Shown here one piece after another: positions 24,677-33,930 of a stretch of DNA of 64,000 nt (position 1 is the first letter of the stretch; the number at the start of each line of letters is the position of its first letter). The notes under the pieces are model-generated. The model did not search any database and had not been told where the DNA came from. It was given only the letters and a program-made list of their open reading frames with translations. The position numbers and the translations under genes were made by a program. Source of the stretch: Planctomycetota bacterium (lineage in GTDB: Bacteria; Planctomycetota; JAJSAM01; JAJVHW01); NCBI GenBank assembly GCA_021776825.1, contig JAJFFG010000046.1, forward strand, positions 1-64,000, read 5' to 3'.

Positions 24677-25255
24677 TTGGCAAAGAAGTATGACGTCACT
24701 GCGCTGCTCGTGATCGGCCTCATCGCCGAGAGGCCGCGGCATGCGTACGAGGTGGAAACGTGCATCAAAGAGCGGAACTTCCGGCAGTGGACAGCGATCG
24801 GCTTCTCGTCGATCTACGCTCTGCTCAACCGGCTCGAGCGGGACGGTCTGCTCGAGTCAACCCGCGAGGCGGTCGGCGCGCGTCCGGCGCGGCGCACGTA
24901 CAGCGTGACGGAGTCCGGTCGCGAGCGAACGCGGGAGGGGGTGGCGGCGCTGCTCGCGGAGCCGACGGTGCATCGCTCCGCGATCTGCGTGGCGTTGGCG
25001 CTCTCGGCCGCGTCCCCGCCGGGCGACCTGGTCGCGCCGCTCGAACAATTGGCGAAGACGGCCGAGGAGGCGCTCGCCTCGCTCGCCGAGCGCGAGCAGG
25101 CTGCGCGGGCGCACTGGTGGACGCCCGTGATCGCGGCGATCTTCGACCACGATCGGGCGCTGATCGAGGCGGAAGCCGCGTGGGCGACGCGCACCGCTCG
25201 CGCGCTTGCGGACGGCGACGCGGAGTCGCCTTCCTGGTCGGACTGGGACTCCTGA
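24677..25255 (+). CDS. PadR-family transcriptional regulator
   Basis: A 192-residue protein from TTG 24677; AGAGGA lies 5-6 nt upstream and the palindromic promoter ends just before. Residues 1-85 (ALLVIGLIAERPRHAYEVE, IYALLNRLERDGLLES, ARRTYSVTESGRE) are the PadR winged helix with its conserved GLL and R..Y..T..G elements. Residues 95-180 form the helical C-terminal dimerisation domain of the longer PadR (Vir_act_alpha_C) type. It heads an operon of two secreted kelch proteins whose starts overlap. It probably represses its own operon in response to an unknown ligand. Confidence 0.85.
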   Translation: MAKKYDVTALLVIGLIAERPRHAYEVETCIKERNFRQWTAIGFSSIYALLNRLERDGLLESTREAVGARPARRTYSVTESGRERTREGVAALLAEPTVHRSAICVALALSAASPPGDLVAPLEQLAKTAEEALASLAEREQAARAHWWTPVIAAIFDHDRALIEAEAAWATRTARALADGDAESPSWSDWDS

Positions 25256-27240
25256 TCGCTCTCGCGTTCCCGGCGCAGGCCGAGGACTTGCTCATCGAGC
25301 CGCAGGACCGGGTGACCGGCGAGATCGACCGCGCCGGCGAGGTGCATGCGGTGCTCGTCGAACTCCCGGCCGGGGCGAAGATCAAGTTCAAGCTCGCCCG
25401 CAAGGGCAAGTCGGGACTCGTTCCGGCGATCATCGTTCGAGCGCCCGACGGCAGCGACCAGTCGGCCGCGTTCACGCTGCGCGAGAAGCGCGGCGGCGCG
25501 CTCGTCGCGGGCGGCGTCGCCGCACTCTCGGTCGGCGGAACATGGCGGCTGGAGATCTCCGGAGCCACCGACACGCTCGGTATCTGGTCGCTGAAGTTCA
25601 GCGCCAAGCAGAAGTCGAAGTTCCGCGGCGACGTCATCGCTCCGGCTGCTGGCGACGGCGAGTTCGCGTTCGACGTCTTCGCGGGCAGCGAGTTGAAGTT
25701 CTCGCTGCGGGACGCCGCTCGGGTCGGTGAACCGGTCCTGTCCGGTGTCGCGCACGACGAGGCGGGCGCCCTCTCGCTTGCAACGGCCAAGACGAAACTG
25801 CGCCGCGGAACGCTGTCCGTCTCGCGCGTCGCGACGACGACGACGGGTGCGCACCTTGCGAGCGCGCGGCTCGCCGGAAACGGTGGGGGGACAGTCTCCG
25901 TCTCCCTCCGGGCGAAGTCAGAGAAGCCACGCAAGATGACACTCGTGCATCCGGGCGAGACGCTCGATCTGCCTCTCGCTCTCTCGACACTCTCGCTGCC
26001 GCGTGGCCAAGTAGACGCGCTCTACGCGGCGACGGTCTCGGCGACCGGTGGCACGCCCGGGTACTCGTTCAGCGTGACCCTCGGAGATCTGCCTGACGGG
26101 CTCGCTCTGGCGACGAGCGGCGCGGTCACCGGGACACCGACGGCCGCGGGGAACTTCGCGTTCACGGTCGAGGTGACCGACTCGGCGGCGCCGTCGGATC
26201 GCGTGACGCGCGCCCTCTCGATCGACGTCGATGCCGTGTCCACCGGGGTTCCGGAGTGGCGCGAGTTGGCCCCGAGCGGCGCGGCTCCCGCCGGGCGTTC
26301 GTCGCCCGGAGCGGTCTACGATCCCGACAACGAGCGCATGGTGATCTCGCTCGGCTCGACGGGCTCGTCGGGTTTCCCTCCGGTCTTCGGCGATACACGC
26401 GCCGTCGCGCTCGGCGCGCCGGCCGCGTGGGCGACGCTCGGCACCGGGCCTACCGCCCGCTGGGGCCACTCGTTTGTGTTCGACTCGCTGCGCGATCGGG
26501 CGATCCTCTTTGGCGGCAACGTGAACGGGTTCCAGACCGGCAACGACGTGTGGGCCCTCGACCTCTCCACGAGCAATGCGACGTGGACGCAACTGACGCC
26601 GACCGGGGGGACCCCACCCACTCGGGTGGCGCACACGGCCGTCTACGATCCCGACAACGACCGCATGGTTGTGTTCGGCGGCGGCACGGGAGTGGCTCCG
26701 GGTGTCAACTCCAGCACTGCGATCTGGGAGTTGTCCTTCGCGTCGAGCGCGCAGGGTGTGTGGACAGAGCGATCGCCGGCGAGCCCGCCCGCAGCGCGGG
26801 AGTTCACGGCGTCGGTCTTCGATGTCCCCAACCGCCGCATGGTGATCTTCGGCGGCATGACCACCGGCACGCAGTTCGACGACGTCTGGAGCCTGGACCT
26901 GACGACCCCCGGCTCGGAGGTCTGGACTGTGCTCTCCCCGTCCGGCGCGTCTCCATCCGCACGCGACGAGCACTCCGCTGTCTACGACTCGCGCCGCGGC
27001 ACGATGGTCGTGTTCGGTGGTCTTGTCGGTAACTCGGACACAAATGACGTCTACGAACTCGATCTGACCGCCGGTTCCGAGAGCTGGGCCAAGTTGGCGC
27101 CGACGGGAACGCTCCCGACGGCCCGCGACAGCCACGTGGCTGTCTACGATCCCGAGGGGCGGCGGATGGTCGTGTTCTCTGGGTTCGATGGGTTCCCGAG
27201 CACCCCGTTCGACGACATCTGGGAGTTGCTGCTGCCATGA
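25180..27240 (+). CDS. Secreted kelch-repeat protein with a putative Ig domain
   Basis: A 686-residue protein. GTG 25180 lies 76 nt inside the regulator gene in another frame. It gives a proper signal peptide (CGRRRGVAFLVGLGLLIALA, cleavage after AQA). Residues 30-270 are beta-rich. About 280-360 is a He_PIG-type Ig domain (GTPGYSFSVTLGDLPDGLAL, VTGTPTAAGNFAFTVEV). The rest is kelch/galactose-oxidase-like: YDPDNDRMVVFGGGTG, VPNRRMVIFGGM and YDPEGRRMVVFSGF alternate with DVWSLDL strands, about six blades. Ends four nt into the next gene (ATGA). Likely exported. No catalytic Cys-Tyr pair of galactose oxidase is apparent. Confidence 0.75.
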   Translation: MGDAHRSRACGRRRGVAFLVGLGLLIALAFPAQAEDLLIEPQDRVTGEIDRAGEVHAVLVELPAGAKIKFKLARKGKSGLVPAIIVRAPDGSDQSAAFTLREKRGGALVAGGVAALSVGGTWRLEISGATDTLGIWSLKFSAKQKSKFRGDVIAPAAGDGEFAFDVFAGSELKFSLRDAARVGEPVLSGVAHDEAGALSLATAKTKLRRGTLSVSRVATTTTGAHLASARLAGNGGGTVSVSLRAKSEKPRKMTLVHPGETLDLPLALSTLSLPRGQVDALYAATVSATGGTPGYSFSVTLGDLPDGLALATSGAVTGTPTAAGNFAFTVEVTDSAAPSDRVTRALSIDVDAVSTGVPEWRELAPSGAAPAGRSSPGAVYDPDNERMVISLGSTGSSGFPPVFGDTRAVALGAPAAWATLGTGPTARWGHSFVFDSLRDRAILFGGNVNGFQTGNDVWALDLSTSNATWTQLTPTGGTPPTRVAHTAVYDPDNDRMVVFGGGTGVAPGVNSSTAIWELSFASSAQGVWTERSPASPPAAREFTASVFDVPNRRMVIFGGMTTGTQFDDVWSLDLTTPGSEVWTVLSPSGASPSARDEHSAVYDSRRGTMVVFGGLVGNSDTNDVYELDLTAGSESWAKLAPTGTLPTARDSHVAVYDPEGRRMVVFSGFDGFPSTPFDDIWELLLP

Positions 27241-29552
27241 AGTCCGCCACGATTGCAGCGTTCTTCTCGTTCGGGTGCGCCCTTCTGACGCTGGCTCCCA
27301 CGATGGAGTTGCGAGCCGCCGAGCTCCTGGACATCGGACCCTTGGTTCTTCCGGCGGCAACGCTGGGCGAGCCCTACGACACGCAACTGTCCGCGTCCGG
27401 CGGAGAGGCTCCGTATCGATTCCGCGCCCGGCGACGTCGGCGCCATTGGCCGCGGGGCTTGAAGGTGTTGCGCGACGGGCGCATCACCGGGACGCCGAAG
27501 AAGACGGGCACCTTCACGTTCCGCGTCCGCATGCGGGACTCCGGGCGACCGCGCGTGCGTTCGGTGCGGACCGTGCAGATCGAGGTTCGCGAGGTGGCCG
27601 CCTGGTCCGCGAGCGGCACCGCCGGCGTCACGCCCCCCGTGCGCTGGGGGCACGCATCAGCGCTCGATGCGAAACGCAATCGACTGATCACGTTCGGCGG
27701 GGGTTCCGGCGTGAACTGGCTCTCCGACGTGGTCTCGCTCGATCTCGAGACCGGCGCATGGTCGGAGCTCGCGGGGACAGCCGCCGGACCGATCGGTCGC
27801 TGGGGGCACTCGCTCGTGATCGACGAACAGGGGGATCGTGCGATCCTCTTCGGCGGCGCCTCCGTGGCGCCGTACTCCGACGTGTGGGGATTTGACCTTG
27901 GGAGCGGCGTCTGGACCGAGATCGAACCCCAGGGCATCGGCCCCTCTGCGCGGCGCAGCCACTTCGCGGTCTACGATCCGGCCGAGCGCCGCATGCTCGT
28001 CTTTGGCGGCTTCGACACCGCCCACCGCAACGATGTGTGGTCGCTCGATCTGGACGCCCCGGGTGCCGCGCGCTGGTCGCTCGTCGAGACGCTCGGCACG
28101 CCGCCTTCCGGACGCGAGTTCGTGCCCGGCGCGTTCGATCGCGTCCGCGGTCGCGTGGTGGTCGTCGGCGGCTCGACGGCCGCGGGGCTCTCCGACTCCG
28201 TCTTCGCGCTCGACATGCGGGCCGCAGGCGGTCCGGTGTGGTCCGAGTTGACCCTCACGGGTGATGTGCCGAGCCCTCGTTCGGGATCTGTTGTCATCGC
28301 CGATGCGGCGCGAGATCGCCTCCTGCTCTTCGGTGGTCAGGACGCCACAGGGTTGCGCGGCGAACTCTACGCACTCGACTTCACCGGCGCCGACGCGGCG
28401 CGGTGGACGTTGCTCCAACCGGAGGGCACCGGCGGTCCGTCGCCGCGCACGTCGGCGACGGGCGGCATCGACGCCGTGACGGCGCGTGTGTTCATCGCGT
28501 TCGGCAACGACGGGGCACTGCGCGACGACGCGTTTGTGATCGAGGAGTCGGCCGATGTCGTCCCGCCGCGCATCGCGTGGACCACCACCGATCCGGCCGG
28601 ACCGACAGCGCGTATGAATCACTCGCTCGTCGTCGATCCGACCCGTCGGCGGGCCATCGTGTTCGGTGGCTTCGACGGTGCGTACGTGGGCGACACCTGG
28701 TCCCTCGACATCAGCGACCTCGGGGCGCCGAGGTTCACTGCGCTCACGTCGAGCGGGCCTGCACCCGCGGTGCGCTTCGCTCACTCGGCCAATCTGGATG
28801 CCGATCGCGATCGCATGCTGCTGGTCTTCGGGTCCGACGGCACGTCCGGGGTGTTCGAGTACTTCAACGACGTCTGGTCCCTCGATCTCGCGGCGGCCCC
28901 TGGAGTGGCTGACTGGTCTCTGATCGATGTCGGCGCGGGCGCGATGCCTCCGCCGCGGGACGAGCACGTCTCGGTCCTGGATCGACCGAACAAGCGCCTA
29001 GTGATCTTCGGCGGCTTCGATGACGTCACCGTCTTCGACGACGTCTGGGTGCTCGATCTCTCCACCGCCGGCTCTGCGAGCTGGACGCAGATATCGCCAG
29101 CGGGCGATGCGCCCGTTGGGCGGGCCGGCGCGACCGCCGTCTACGACCCGGTCGGGCGTCGGATGCTGGTCCACGGCGGAGGCGACGGCAACGGGTTCCT
29201 GGACGATCTCTGGGCCCTGGATCTCTCGATCCCGGGGCAGGAGAGGTGGGAGCAGCTCGCGCGCAACGGTGCCCCCGCGGGCCGCTCGCTGCACGTGCTC
29301 GCGCTCGATCCGTCCGGGCCGTCGCTCGCCCTACTGGGCGGGCAGGCACTCTCGCCGTTTTCCGATCTGAGCCTCCTGCCGCTCGACGGTTCCGGAACGC
29401 CTATCTGGATGGCGGTCACGCCGGTCACGGGCAGCGTTCGTTCGCTGTCGTCGGCGGCCAGTGACGTGGACGCCGCGACCGGCAGCGTCATCATCCATGG
29501 CGGGCTCGGTCCCGCCCGCCGCAGCGAGGTCCACGTCCTGCAGCGCCCGTAG
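27237..29552 (+). CDS. Secreted kelch-repeat protein
   Basis: A 771-residue protein whose ATG overlaps the upstream stop (ATGA), implying coupling. Signal peptide MKSATIAAFFSFGCALLTLA. A He_PIG-like Ig domain occupies about 35-125 (LGEPYDTQLSASGGEAPYRF, GTPKKTGTFTFRVRMRD). From about 130 on there are some eleven kelch units with the R(R/K)..VFGG pattern (RNRLITFGGGSG, RRMLVFGGFD, RRAIVFGGFDGAYVGDTW, KRLVIFGGFDDVTVFDDVW). That is enough for two propellers. The last 125 bp lie in the long inverted repeat found again at 36244-36550. Confidence 0.75.
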   Translation: MKSATIAAFFSFGCALLTLAPTMELRAAELLDIGPLVLPAATLGEPYDTQLSASGGEAPYRFRARRRRRHWPRGLKVLRDGRITGTPKKTGTFTFRVRMRDSGRPRVRSVRTVQIEVREVAAWSASGTAGVTPPVRWGHASALDAKRNRLITFGGGSGVNWLSDVVSLDLETGAWSELAGTAAGPIGRWGHSLVIDEQGDRAILFGGASVAPYSDVWGFDLGSGVWTEIEPQGIGPSARRSHFAVYDPAERRMLVFGGFDTAHRNDVWSLDLDAPGAARWSLVETLGTPPSGREFVPGAFDRVRGRVVVVGGSTAAGLSDSVFALDMRAAGGPVWSELTLTGDVPSPRSGSVVIADAARDRLLLFGGQDATGLRGELYALDFTGADAARWTLLQPEGTGGPSPRTSATGGIDAVTARVFIAFGNDGALRDDAFVIEESADVVPPRIAWTTTDPAGPTARMNHSLVVDPTRRRAIVFGGFDGAYVGDTWSLDISDLGAPRFTALTSSGPAPAVRFAHSANLDADRDRMLLVFGSDGTSGVFEYFNDVWSLDLAAAPGVADWSLIDVGAGAMPPPRDEHVSVLDRPNKRLVIFGGFDDVTVFDDVWVLDLSTAGSASWTQISPAGDAPVGRAGATAVYDPVGRRMLVHGGGDGNGFLDDLWALDLSIPGQERWEQLARNGAPAGRSLHVLALDPSGPSLALLGGQALSPFSDLSLLPLDGSGTPIWMAVTPVTGSVRSLSSAASDVDAATGSVIIHGGLGPARRSEVHVLQRP

Positions 29553-29685
29553 CCGGGGGACCCTCGTCACACGCGCCGAACGTCGTCGAGTGATCGCCCG
29601 CCGCATCCGGCTCTCGTCTCTGTTCATCACCTGACCTGCGCGCACGTCGATCTCTGCGGCAGCACGTTATCCAACTCGGTGCCTT
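29426..29685 (+). repeat. Long inverted repeat, left copy
   Basis: Covers the last 127 bp of the kelch gene and 133 bp downstream. It matches the reverse complement of 36244-36550 with only scattered mismatches, except that this copy lacks about 45 bp after the stop codon (deleted between two GCGCCG motifs). Confidence 0.85.
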
Positions 29686-29686
29686 T

Positions 29687-29718
29687 GGAGCGACAGGTTG
29701 GGTTAGTGGAACTGTCCC
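29687..29718 (+). repeat. Repeat family D, copy 1
   Basis: The 31-nt unit GGAGCGACAGGTTGGGTTAG-TGGAACTGTCCC follows the inverted repeat directly. It recurs at 34013-34044 with two changes. Confidence 0.7.
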
Positions 29719-29789
29719 GAGACTCGCGGGTCCACAGCCGTCTCCGCTGTCCCCACTTCCAACGGTGCCGCGCGACCAACTGGCCCCCG

Positions 29790-29795
29790 TACCAT
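29790..29795 (+). promoter_or_regulatory. Putative -10 box (TACCAT)
   Basis: TACCAT ends 9 nt before the GTG at 29805; no Shine-Dalgarno. Weak evidence. Confidence 0.25.
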
Positions 29796-29804
29796 CGACC
29801 GCAC

Positions 29805-30920
29805 GTGTCGCGCCCGACATCGCTGACTGCCCTCCTCGTCGCCGTGCTCGGCATTGCGTGCGGGGTCGCAGTCTTCGTCGTGATGAACGGGGACGCGACG
29901 ACGAGCACCGGAGACGAGGCGAACGACCCCGCGAAGCAGGGTCACGACGCGGACACCGCGGCCCCGGAGGAGGCGCCCACTTCGCCCGTCGGTCCGACTG
30001 TGCACGACGCTGGCGCGGCGTCCGGCCACACGACCCACGCGATCGACGGGGACGTCGCACGCCCGGCTGCACCGCGTCGCGTTCGCGTCGATCCCTGGCG
30101 CCCCCTCCGCGGCGGCAGCGCGTGGCAGGAGGCGACTCTCGCGGAGCGCCGTGAAGCCGTGAAGCGCGTGGAGTACTCCGCGCCGAAGTTCGAGTTCGTG
30201 GCCTTCGGCGGGAGCAAGCGCAGCGACGACATGGCGACGTTTCGCCACGCTGCGAGCGCGATGGAATTCGTGCTCGTACCAGCGGGGAGTTTCGTCATGG
30301 GTTCGCCCGATTCGGAGACCCACCACCGTGCAGGTGAGGTAGCTCACGAGGTCACGCTGACGTCGGCGTTCCTGATCGCGACGACGGAGGTGACACAATC
30401 ACAGTGGGTTCGGGTCATGGGATCCACAAACCCCTCGAGGTTCCGCGGCGGGGACCTCCCCGTGGAGCGGGTGTCGTGGCTCGAGGCGCGCGCGTTCTGC
30501 ACGACCGTCGGTCTGTCGCTCCCGAGCGAGGCGCAGTGGGAGCGTGCCTGTCGCGCTGAGAGCACGACGGCGTACGCCTTCGGTGACCGCGCAGCCGCCC
30601 TGGACGAACACGCGTGGTACGCGGGAACATCGGAGAAGCGCAGCCATCCGGTCGGCACGAAGAGGCCCAATGCCCTCGGGATCTTCGACATGCTCGGGAA
30701 CGTCTACGAGTGGTGCGAGGACGGCCACCGCCGCCATGACGGGAAGTCGGCCGTCGACCCTGTAGGTCCGACGAACGCTTTCGGGCGCGTGATCCGCGGT
30801 GGCAGTTGGATGACTGGCGCCGACGGTCTCCGTTCGGCCGCACGCAAGGGCTACAAGCCCGAGTCACGCATGACGAACGTCGGGTTTCGGCCGGCGAAGA
30901 CGCTGCCGCTCGACCGCTGA
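29805..30920 (+). CDS. Membrane-anchored SUMF1/FGE-like domain protein without catalytic cysteines
   Basis: A 371-residue protein from GTG 29805. A signal anchor (TSLTALLVAVLGIACGVAVF) is followed by an acidic, low-complexity linker to about residue 100. Residues 155-365 are a formylglycine-generating-enzyme-like domain: EFVLVPAGSFVMGSPDSE, TTEVTQSQWVRVMG, PVERVSWLEARAFC, LPSEAQWERACRA, NVYEWCEDGH, VIRGGSWMTG, MTNVGFRPAK. The cysteine pair that FGE uses in the stretch before NVGFR is absent (the segment is LRSAARKGYKPESRMTNVGF). It is therefore probably one of the many bacterial SUMF1-fold proteins that bind ligands or kinases rather than modify sulfatases. Confidence 0.8.
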   Translation: MSRPTSLTALLVAVLGIACGVAVFVVMNGDATTSTGDEANDPAKQGHDADTAAPEEAPTSPVGPTVHDAGAASGHTTHAIDGDVARPAAPRRVRVDPWRPLRGGSAWQEATLAERREAVKRVEYSAPKFEFVAFGGSKRSDDMATFRHAASAMEFVLVPAGSFVMGSPDSETHHRAGEVAHEVTLTSAFLIATTEVTQSQWVRVMGSTNPSRFRGGDLPVERVSWLEARAFCTTVGLSLPSEAQWERACRAESTTAYAFGDRAAALDEHAWYAGTSEKRSHPVGTKRPNALGIFDMLGNVYEWCEDGHRRHDGKSAVDPVGPTNAFGRVIRGGSWMTGADGLRSAARKGYKPESRMTNVGFRPAKTLPLDR

Positions 30921-31062
30921 CGTCACGCCGCGCCGCCAGCGTGGTCCGGTCGCAGCTCTGCCGCTCGGCGCACGCCTACGTGGCTCTACTCCGCACACCC
31001 GGTCGTGCAACTCACCGATCGCGGAAGTCGGAGACTGGCACGGAACGGGGCGCCGCTGGTTG

Positions 31063-32544
31063 TCAGTCGTCGTGGACGGGGAACTCGTCCGCAATGGTCA
31101 GGAACGAGATCGAAGGGCCGCTCACCCTGGTCGTCCAGTGGACCATCACCGTGTCACCGGAGACAGCGACGGATGCGCGGTGATGCGGCACGCCCTCCGT
31201 CGTCTCCGCGTCCCGTCGCGGGTCCGCGATGCCCGTGTGCCACGCCCCGCTCCGCCGGCGCGCGACGAGGATGCCGAAGGCCCCGTCCACGTGCGGAAAC
31301 AAGCCCGCCGCCAAGAGGTCGCCGTCGAGATCCGCGCCGTGGCTGTTCGGGGGACCGTTCGTGCGCATCGGGCCGACCGCGAGATCCGTCGGCGATCCCC
31401 ACGCGCCCCCGTCGTACTCCAACACGATCAGGCCGCGTTTCAGATCGGAGCCACCGACGGCGAGCGTGTCGCCGGTGAGCGCGAGGGCGGATCCCGATGG
31501 ATCGAGCCCCTTCCGCCAGATCGTCTTGTCGAGCGTGGCGGTCGGGCGGAACCGCCCACCGGAGTCTTCGAACACTCGGAGGCTCCGCTGCCCGCCCTCA
31601 GTGAGGGACGGAACGACGAGTCGCGCGCCGTCGAGCGCCAGACTCACACCGCTCCAGCGCTGCGCATCTCCGCGCGTGAGGCGCTCGCTGTGGAGGAAAC
31701 CGTCGGTGTGGTGCCGGTACAGCTCGATCTCGTTACCGATGTTGACCGCGAGGAGATCGTGCGAGAGCGCGATCGTCATGGTCGTCGGTCCGTCAGCACG
31801 CAGAGCGATCGTCTGCTCGTGCGTCCAGCCATCTTTCGTGCGCGCGTAGCTGTGCACTGCGGGCGGACTCTCCGGCGTCAGCCCGCCACTCGCGACGACG
31901 ATCCGACTGCCGGACACCGCGACGGCGCGACCGAAGAACACCTCGTTCTCGTCGGGCGATGCGAGGACCAGGGTCGGCAGCCACGACCCAACCGGTGCGC
32001 GGTGGAAGACATGCACGACGCCTCGCTGCGACCGTCCGGCGAGGGCAAACGGCTCTGCGATGACGGCGACGTCACCGTCGAGTGCGAAGTCGTTGGCGTA
32101 GCCCGTGACGTCACGTTGCGGCGGAGCCGCGAGGAGCTGCGCGTCGTAGCCACCGCGCGTCCACACAACCGCCGTGTTGGCGTGCGACCACGGCGGGTTC
32201 CACGTCGTGACGCCGTCGAGGGCGGCGTACCTTGGGACACTCGCGCGGGGAGGCGCCGGAGCGTCGCGACGGGGACTCTCGACCATCGGAGTGGTCGTCG
32301 GGGGCGTCGTGGTCGTCCGCCGGCGACTGCGGGGGCTCGACCCGTCGGCGGGGACGCGCGCGCCAGTATCCACCGACTCGGAGGGAGCCGGCTGTCGCTC
32401 CGCGAACTCCATGGAACGCGTCGCGGGGGCTTCGGCCGGTGCCTGCGCGAAGAACCACACCGACGTTGTCCCGACGCCGAGCAGCGCGAGCAACGCGAGG
32501 CTCCACCCGAGGCGTCGTCCTCCGCGCTGGTCCTCCGCGTCCAT
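31063..32544 (-). CDS. Membrane-anchored FG-GAP-like propeller protein
   Basis: A 493-residue protein from ATG 32544. A transmembrane anchor lies at about 13-33 (GWSLALLALLGVGTTSVWFF), then a Thr/Pro/Arg-rich linker to 100. Residues 120-490 hold FG-GAP-like units: FFGRAVAVSGSRIVVASGG, VHVFHRAP, WSGVSLALDGARLVVPS and SGSALALTGDTLAVGGSD. No Shine-Dalgarno; a TAGTCT box lies exactly 6 nt upstream of the ATG. It is convergent with the SUMF1-like gene. Likely exposed outside the inner membrane; ligand unknown. Confidence 0.7.
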   Translation of the reverse strand: MDAEDQRGGRRLGWSLALLALLGVGTTSVWFFAQAPAEAPATRSMEFAERQPAPSESVDTGARVPADGSSPRSRRRTTTTPPTTTPMVESPRRDAPAPPRASVPRYAALDGVTTWNPPWSHANTAVVWTRGGYDAQLLAAPPQRDVTGYANDFALDGDVAVIAEPFALAGRSQRGVVHVFHRAPVGSWLPTLVLASPDENEVFFGRAVAVSGSRIVVASGGLTPESPPAVHSYARTKDGWTHEQTIALRADGPTTMTIALSHDLLAVNIGNEIELYRHHTDGFLHSERLTRGDAQRWSGVSLALDGARLVVPSLTEGGQRSLRVFEDSGGRFRPTATLDKTIWRKGLDPSGSALALTGDTLAVGGSDLKRGLIVLEYDGGAWGSPTDLAVGPMRTNGPPNSHGADLDGDLLAAGLFPHVDGAFGILVARRRSGAWHTGIADPRRDAETTEGVPHHRASVAVSGDTVMVHWTTRVSGPSISFLTIADEFPVHDD

Positions 32545-32550
32545 CAGGAC

Positions 32551-32556
32551 AGACTA
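32551..32556 (-). promoter_or_regulatory. Putative -10 box (TAGTCT), leaderless type
   Basis: TAGTCT on the minus strand, preceded by GG, ends 6 nt before the ATG at 32544. Confidence 0.4.
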
Positions 32557-32753
32557 CCGGTCGGCAGGCCTAGACGGCGGGGCACGTCGAAGTAACCGGA
32601 CTTCGGGGCGCTCTCCACCTGCGTCACGTCACTGGACCGCCGCGACGGGCGGGGACGAGTGACTCCGTACCGAAGCCCGGTGAAGTTCACCCACCTCGGA
32701 GTTCTCCGCGCGGTCCGGCGAGGCCTCCGCGGGCGGCGATCGGAGCGACTGAT

Positions 32754-32759
32754 ACGATT
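32754..32759 (+). promoter_or_regulatory. Putative -10 box (TACGAT) for the 32786 gene
   Basis: TACGAT lies 26 nt before the ATG; a GGAGGAG Shine-Dalgarno lies between, so this one is a normal leadered start. Confidence 0.35.
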
Positions 32760-32785
32760 GCACCGGCATCGGAGGAGATGCGCGC

Positions 32786-33880
32786 ATGCACGAGTGCAAG
32801 GCGAGGCGGATCGCGGGGCAGACCGGTGCGTGGGCGCTTGCGACCCTCACGCTCGCCGTCCTCTCCATCACCGCCGTCCTCGTCCTGCCGGGTCGCGCGG
32901 CGGCCGTGCCGGAGGACTCCCCCGTCGTCGCGGCGGCGTCCGGGACTCCGGGTTGGGTTCCGGAGGCCGAGCGTGGCGAGGGGACCGGGAGCGTCCGCGT
33001 TCGGCTACGCATCGCGGGCGTCGGCGGCGCGGCCAGCGGCCGCGTGCGGCTGTGGCGTCTCAGCGTGCCGGAGTCGACCGAGTGGCTCGGCGGCGATCAG
33101 ATCCAGGCGGAGGCCGCGATCCCGGACGCCGGTGCGCTGATCGAGGGTCTGCCGCACGGCCGGTACCGGATCGAGGTCGCGAGCCAAGGCGCGTCGCGCG
33201 CCGATCCCCCGGAGTTCACCGTCGGCGCCGAACCCGTGTCCCAGACCGTCGACGTCCACCCGCTCGCACGCGTGCTGATTCGACTGCGGATCTTCCGCAC
33301 CGACGGCGAGGAGGTCCTCGAGGCGCTGCGCTACTCCCCTGGACGCCGTCTACCTTGGACGCGGCCCTGGTCCCCGGCATGGGCAGAGCCGCGTCGCGCG
33401 CGAAACGCACCGTCGCGTGTGCAGCCATTCGCGTCTTCGGGCGGCTCGGCGGCCGCAAGCGCGCCGCGCCGCGACGACGACGGCTTCCGCGTCGGCACCC
33501 GAACGGAGCTCGCCCGGGATGCGGATCGTGAAGGGGCGATCTTCATCACGTGCCCGGCGCGCGAGTTCTGGGTCACGAACCACGTCTACGTCCCCATTGG
33601 GGACGTCCGAGGCGAAGCAACCACATTCGTGGCGGTCGTGCCCGACTCACCGGACCAGATCCAGGCCTCCGTCCGGGACGCCGGTGGGGACGTTCCCAAG
33701 TCCCGCACGGTGAGTATCTTCAGCCGCGCCATCGCAGTCGACGCCGACGAGGCCGACACGGCCTGGCGGCGCGCTCCGATCCACGTGAACTTCGAGGCCC
33801 GATCACTGGCTCGTCTCCACTACGTCTGGACCGTCGAGACCGCGGACGAGATCCGGACGTTGCCACCGGCACCGGAGTAG
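32786..33880 (+). CDS. Secreted protein of unknown function
   Basis: A 364-residue protein; ATG 32786 follows GGAGGAG by about 9 nt. Signal peptide or anchor at about 14-38 (AWALATLTLAVLSITAVLVL). Residues 65-170 are beta-sandwich-like (VRVRLRIAGVGGAASGRVRL, GLPHGRYRIEV), reminiscent of carboxypeptidase-regulatory modules. Residues 185-240 (WTRPWSPAWAEPRRARNAP) have unusual composition and may be read through compensating frameshifts near 33335 and 33480. The C-terminal 120 residues (VTNHVYVPIGDVRGEATTFV) look normally coding. Function unknown. Confidence 0.6.
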   Translation: MHECKARRIAGQTGAWALATLTLAVLSITAVLVLPGRAAAVPEDSPVVAAASGTPGWVPEAERGEGTGSVRVRLRIAGVGGAASGRVRLWRLSVPESTEWLGGDQIQAEAAIPDAGALIEGLPHGRYRIEVASQGASRADPPEFTVGAEPVSQTVDVHPLARVLIRLRIFRTDGEEVLEALRYSPGRRLPWTRPWSPAWAEPRRARNAPSRVQPFASSGGSAAASAPRRDDDGFRVGTRTELARDADREGAIFITCPAREFWVTNHVYVPIGDVRGEATTFVAVVPDSPDQIQASVRDAGGDVPKSRTVSIFSRAIAVDADEADTAWRRAPIHVNFEARSLARLHYVWTVETADEIRTLPPAPE

Positions 33881-33885
33881 AGGGC

Positions 33886-33930
33886 GGGACGCGTTCCGTT
33901 GATCGGCCGAGGTCGGCCAATTCGGCAATA
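33886..33930. repeat. Repeat family E, copy 1
   Basis: Segment with CGTTCCGTTGATCGGCCGAG and GTCGGCCAATTCGG resembles 41313-41358 (GTTCCGCTGG...GTCGGCCAGTTCGG), roughly 78 % identity. Confidence 0.5.

Noticed and set aside
25180-29552. Kelch proteins considered as galactose oxidases
   Set aside because: No Cys-Tyr copper-radical site pattern can be seen; only the propeller repeats are supported.
29805-30920. Considered as a genuine sulfatase-activating formylglycine-generating enzyme
   Set aside because: The cysteine pair needed for catalysis is missing from the segment before NVGFR, and no sulfatase gene is in the window.
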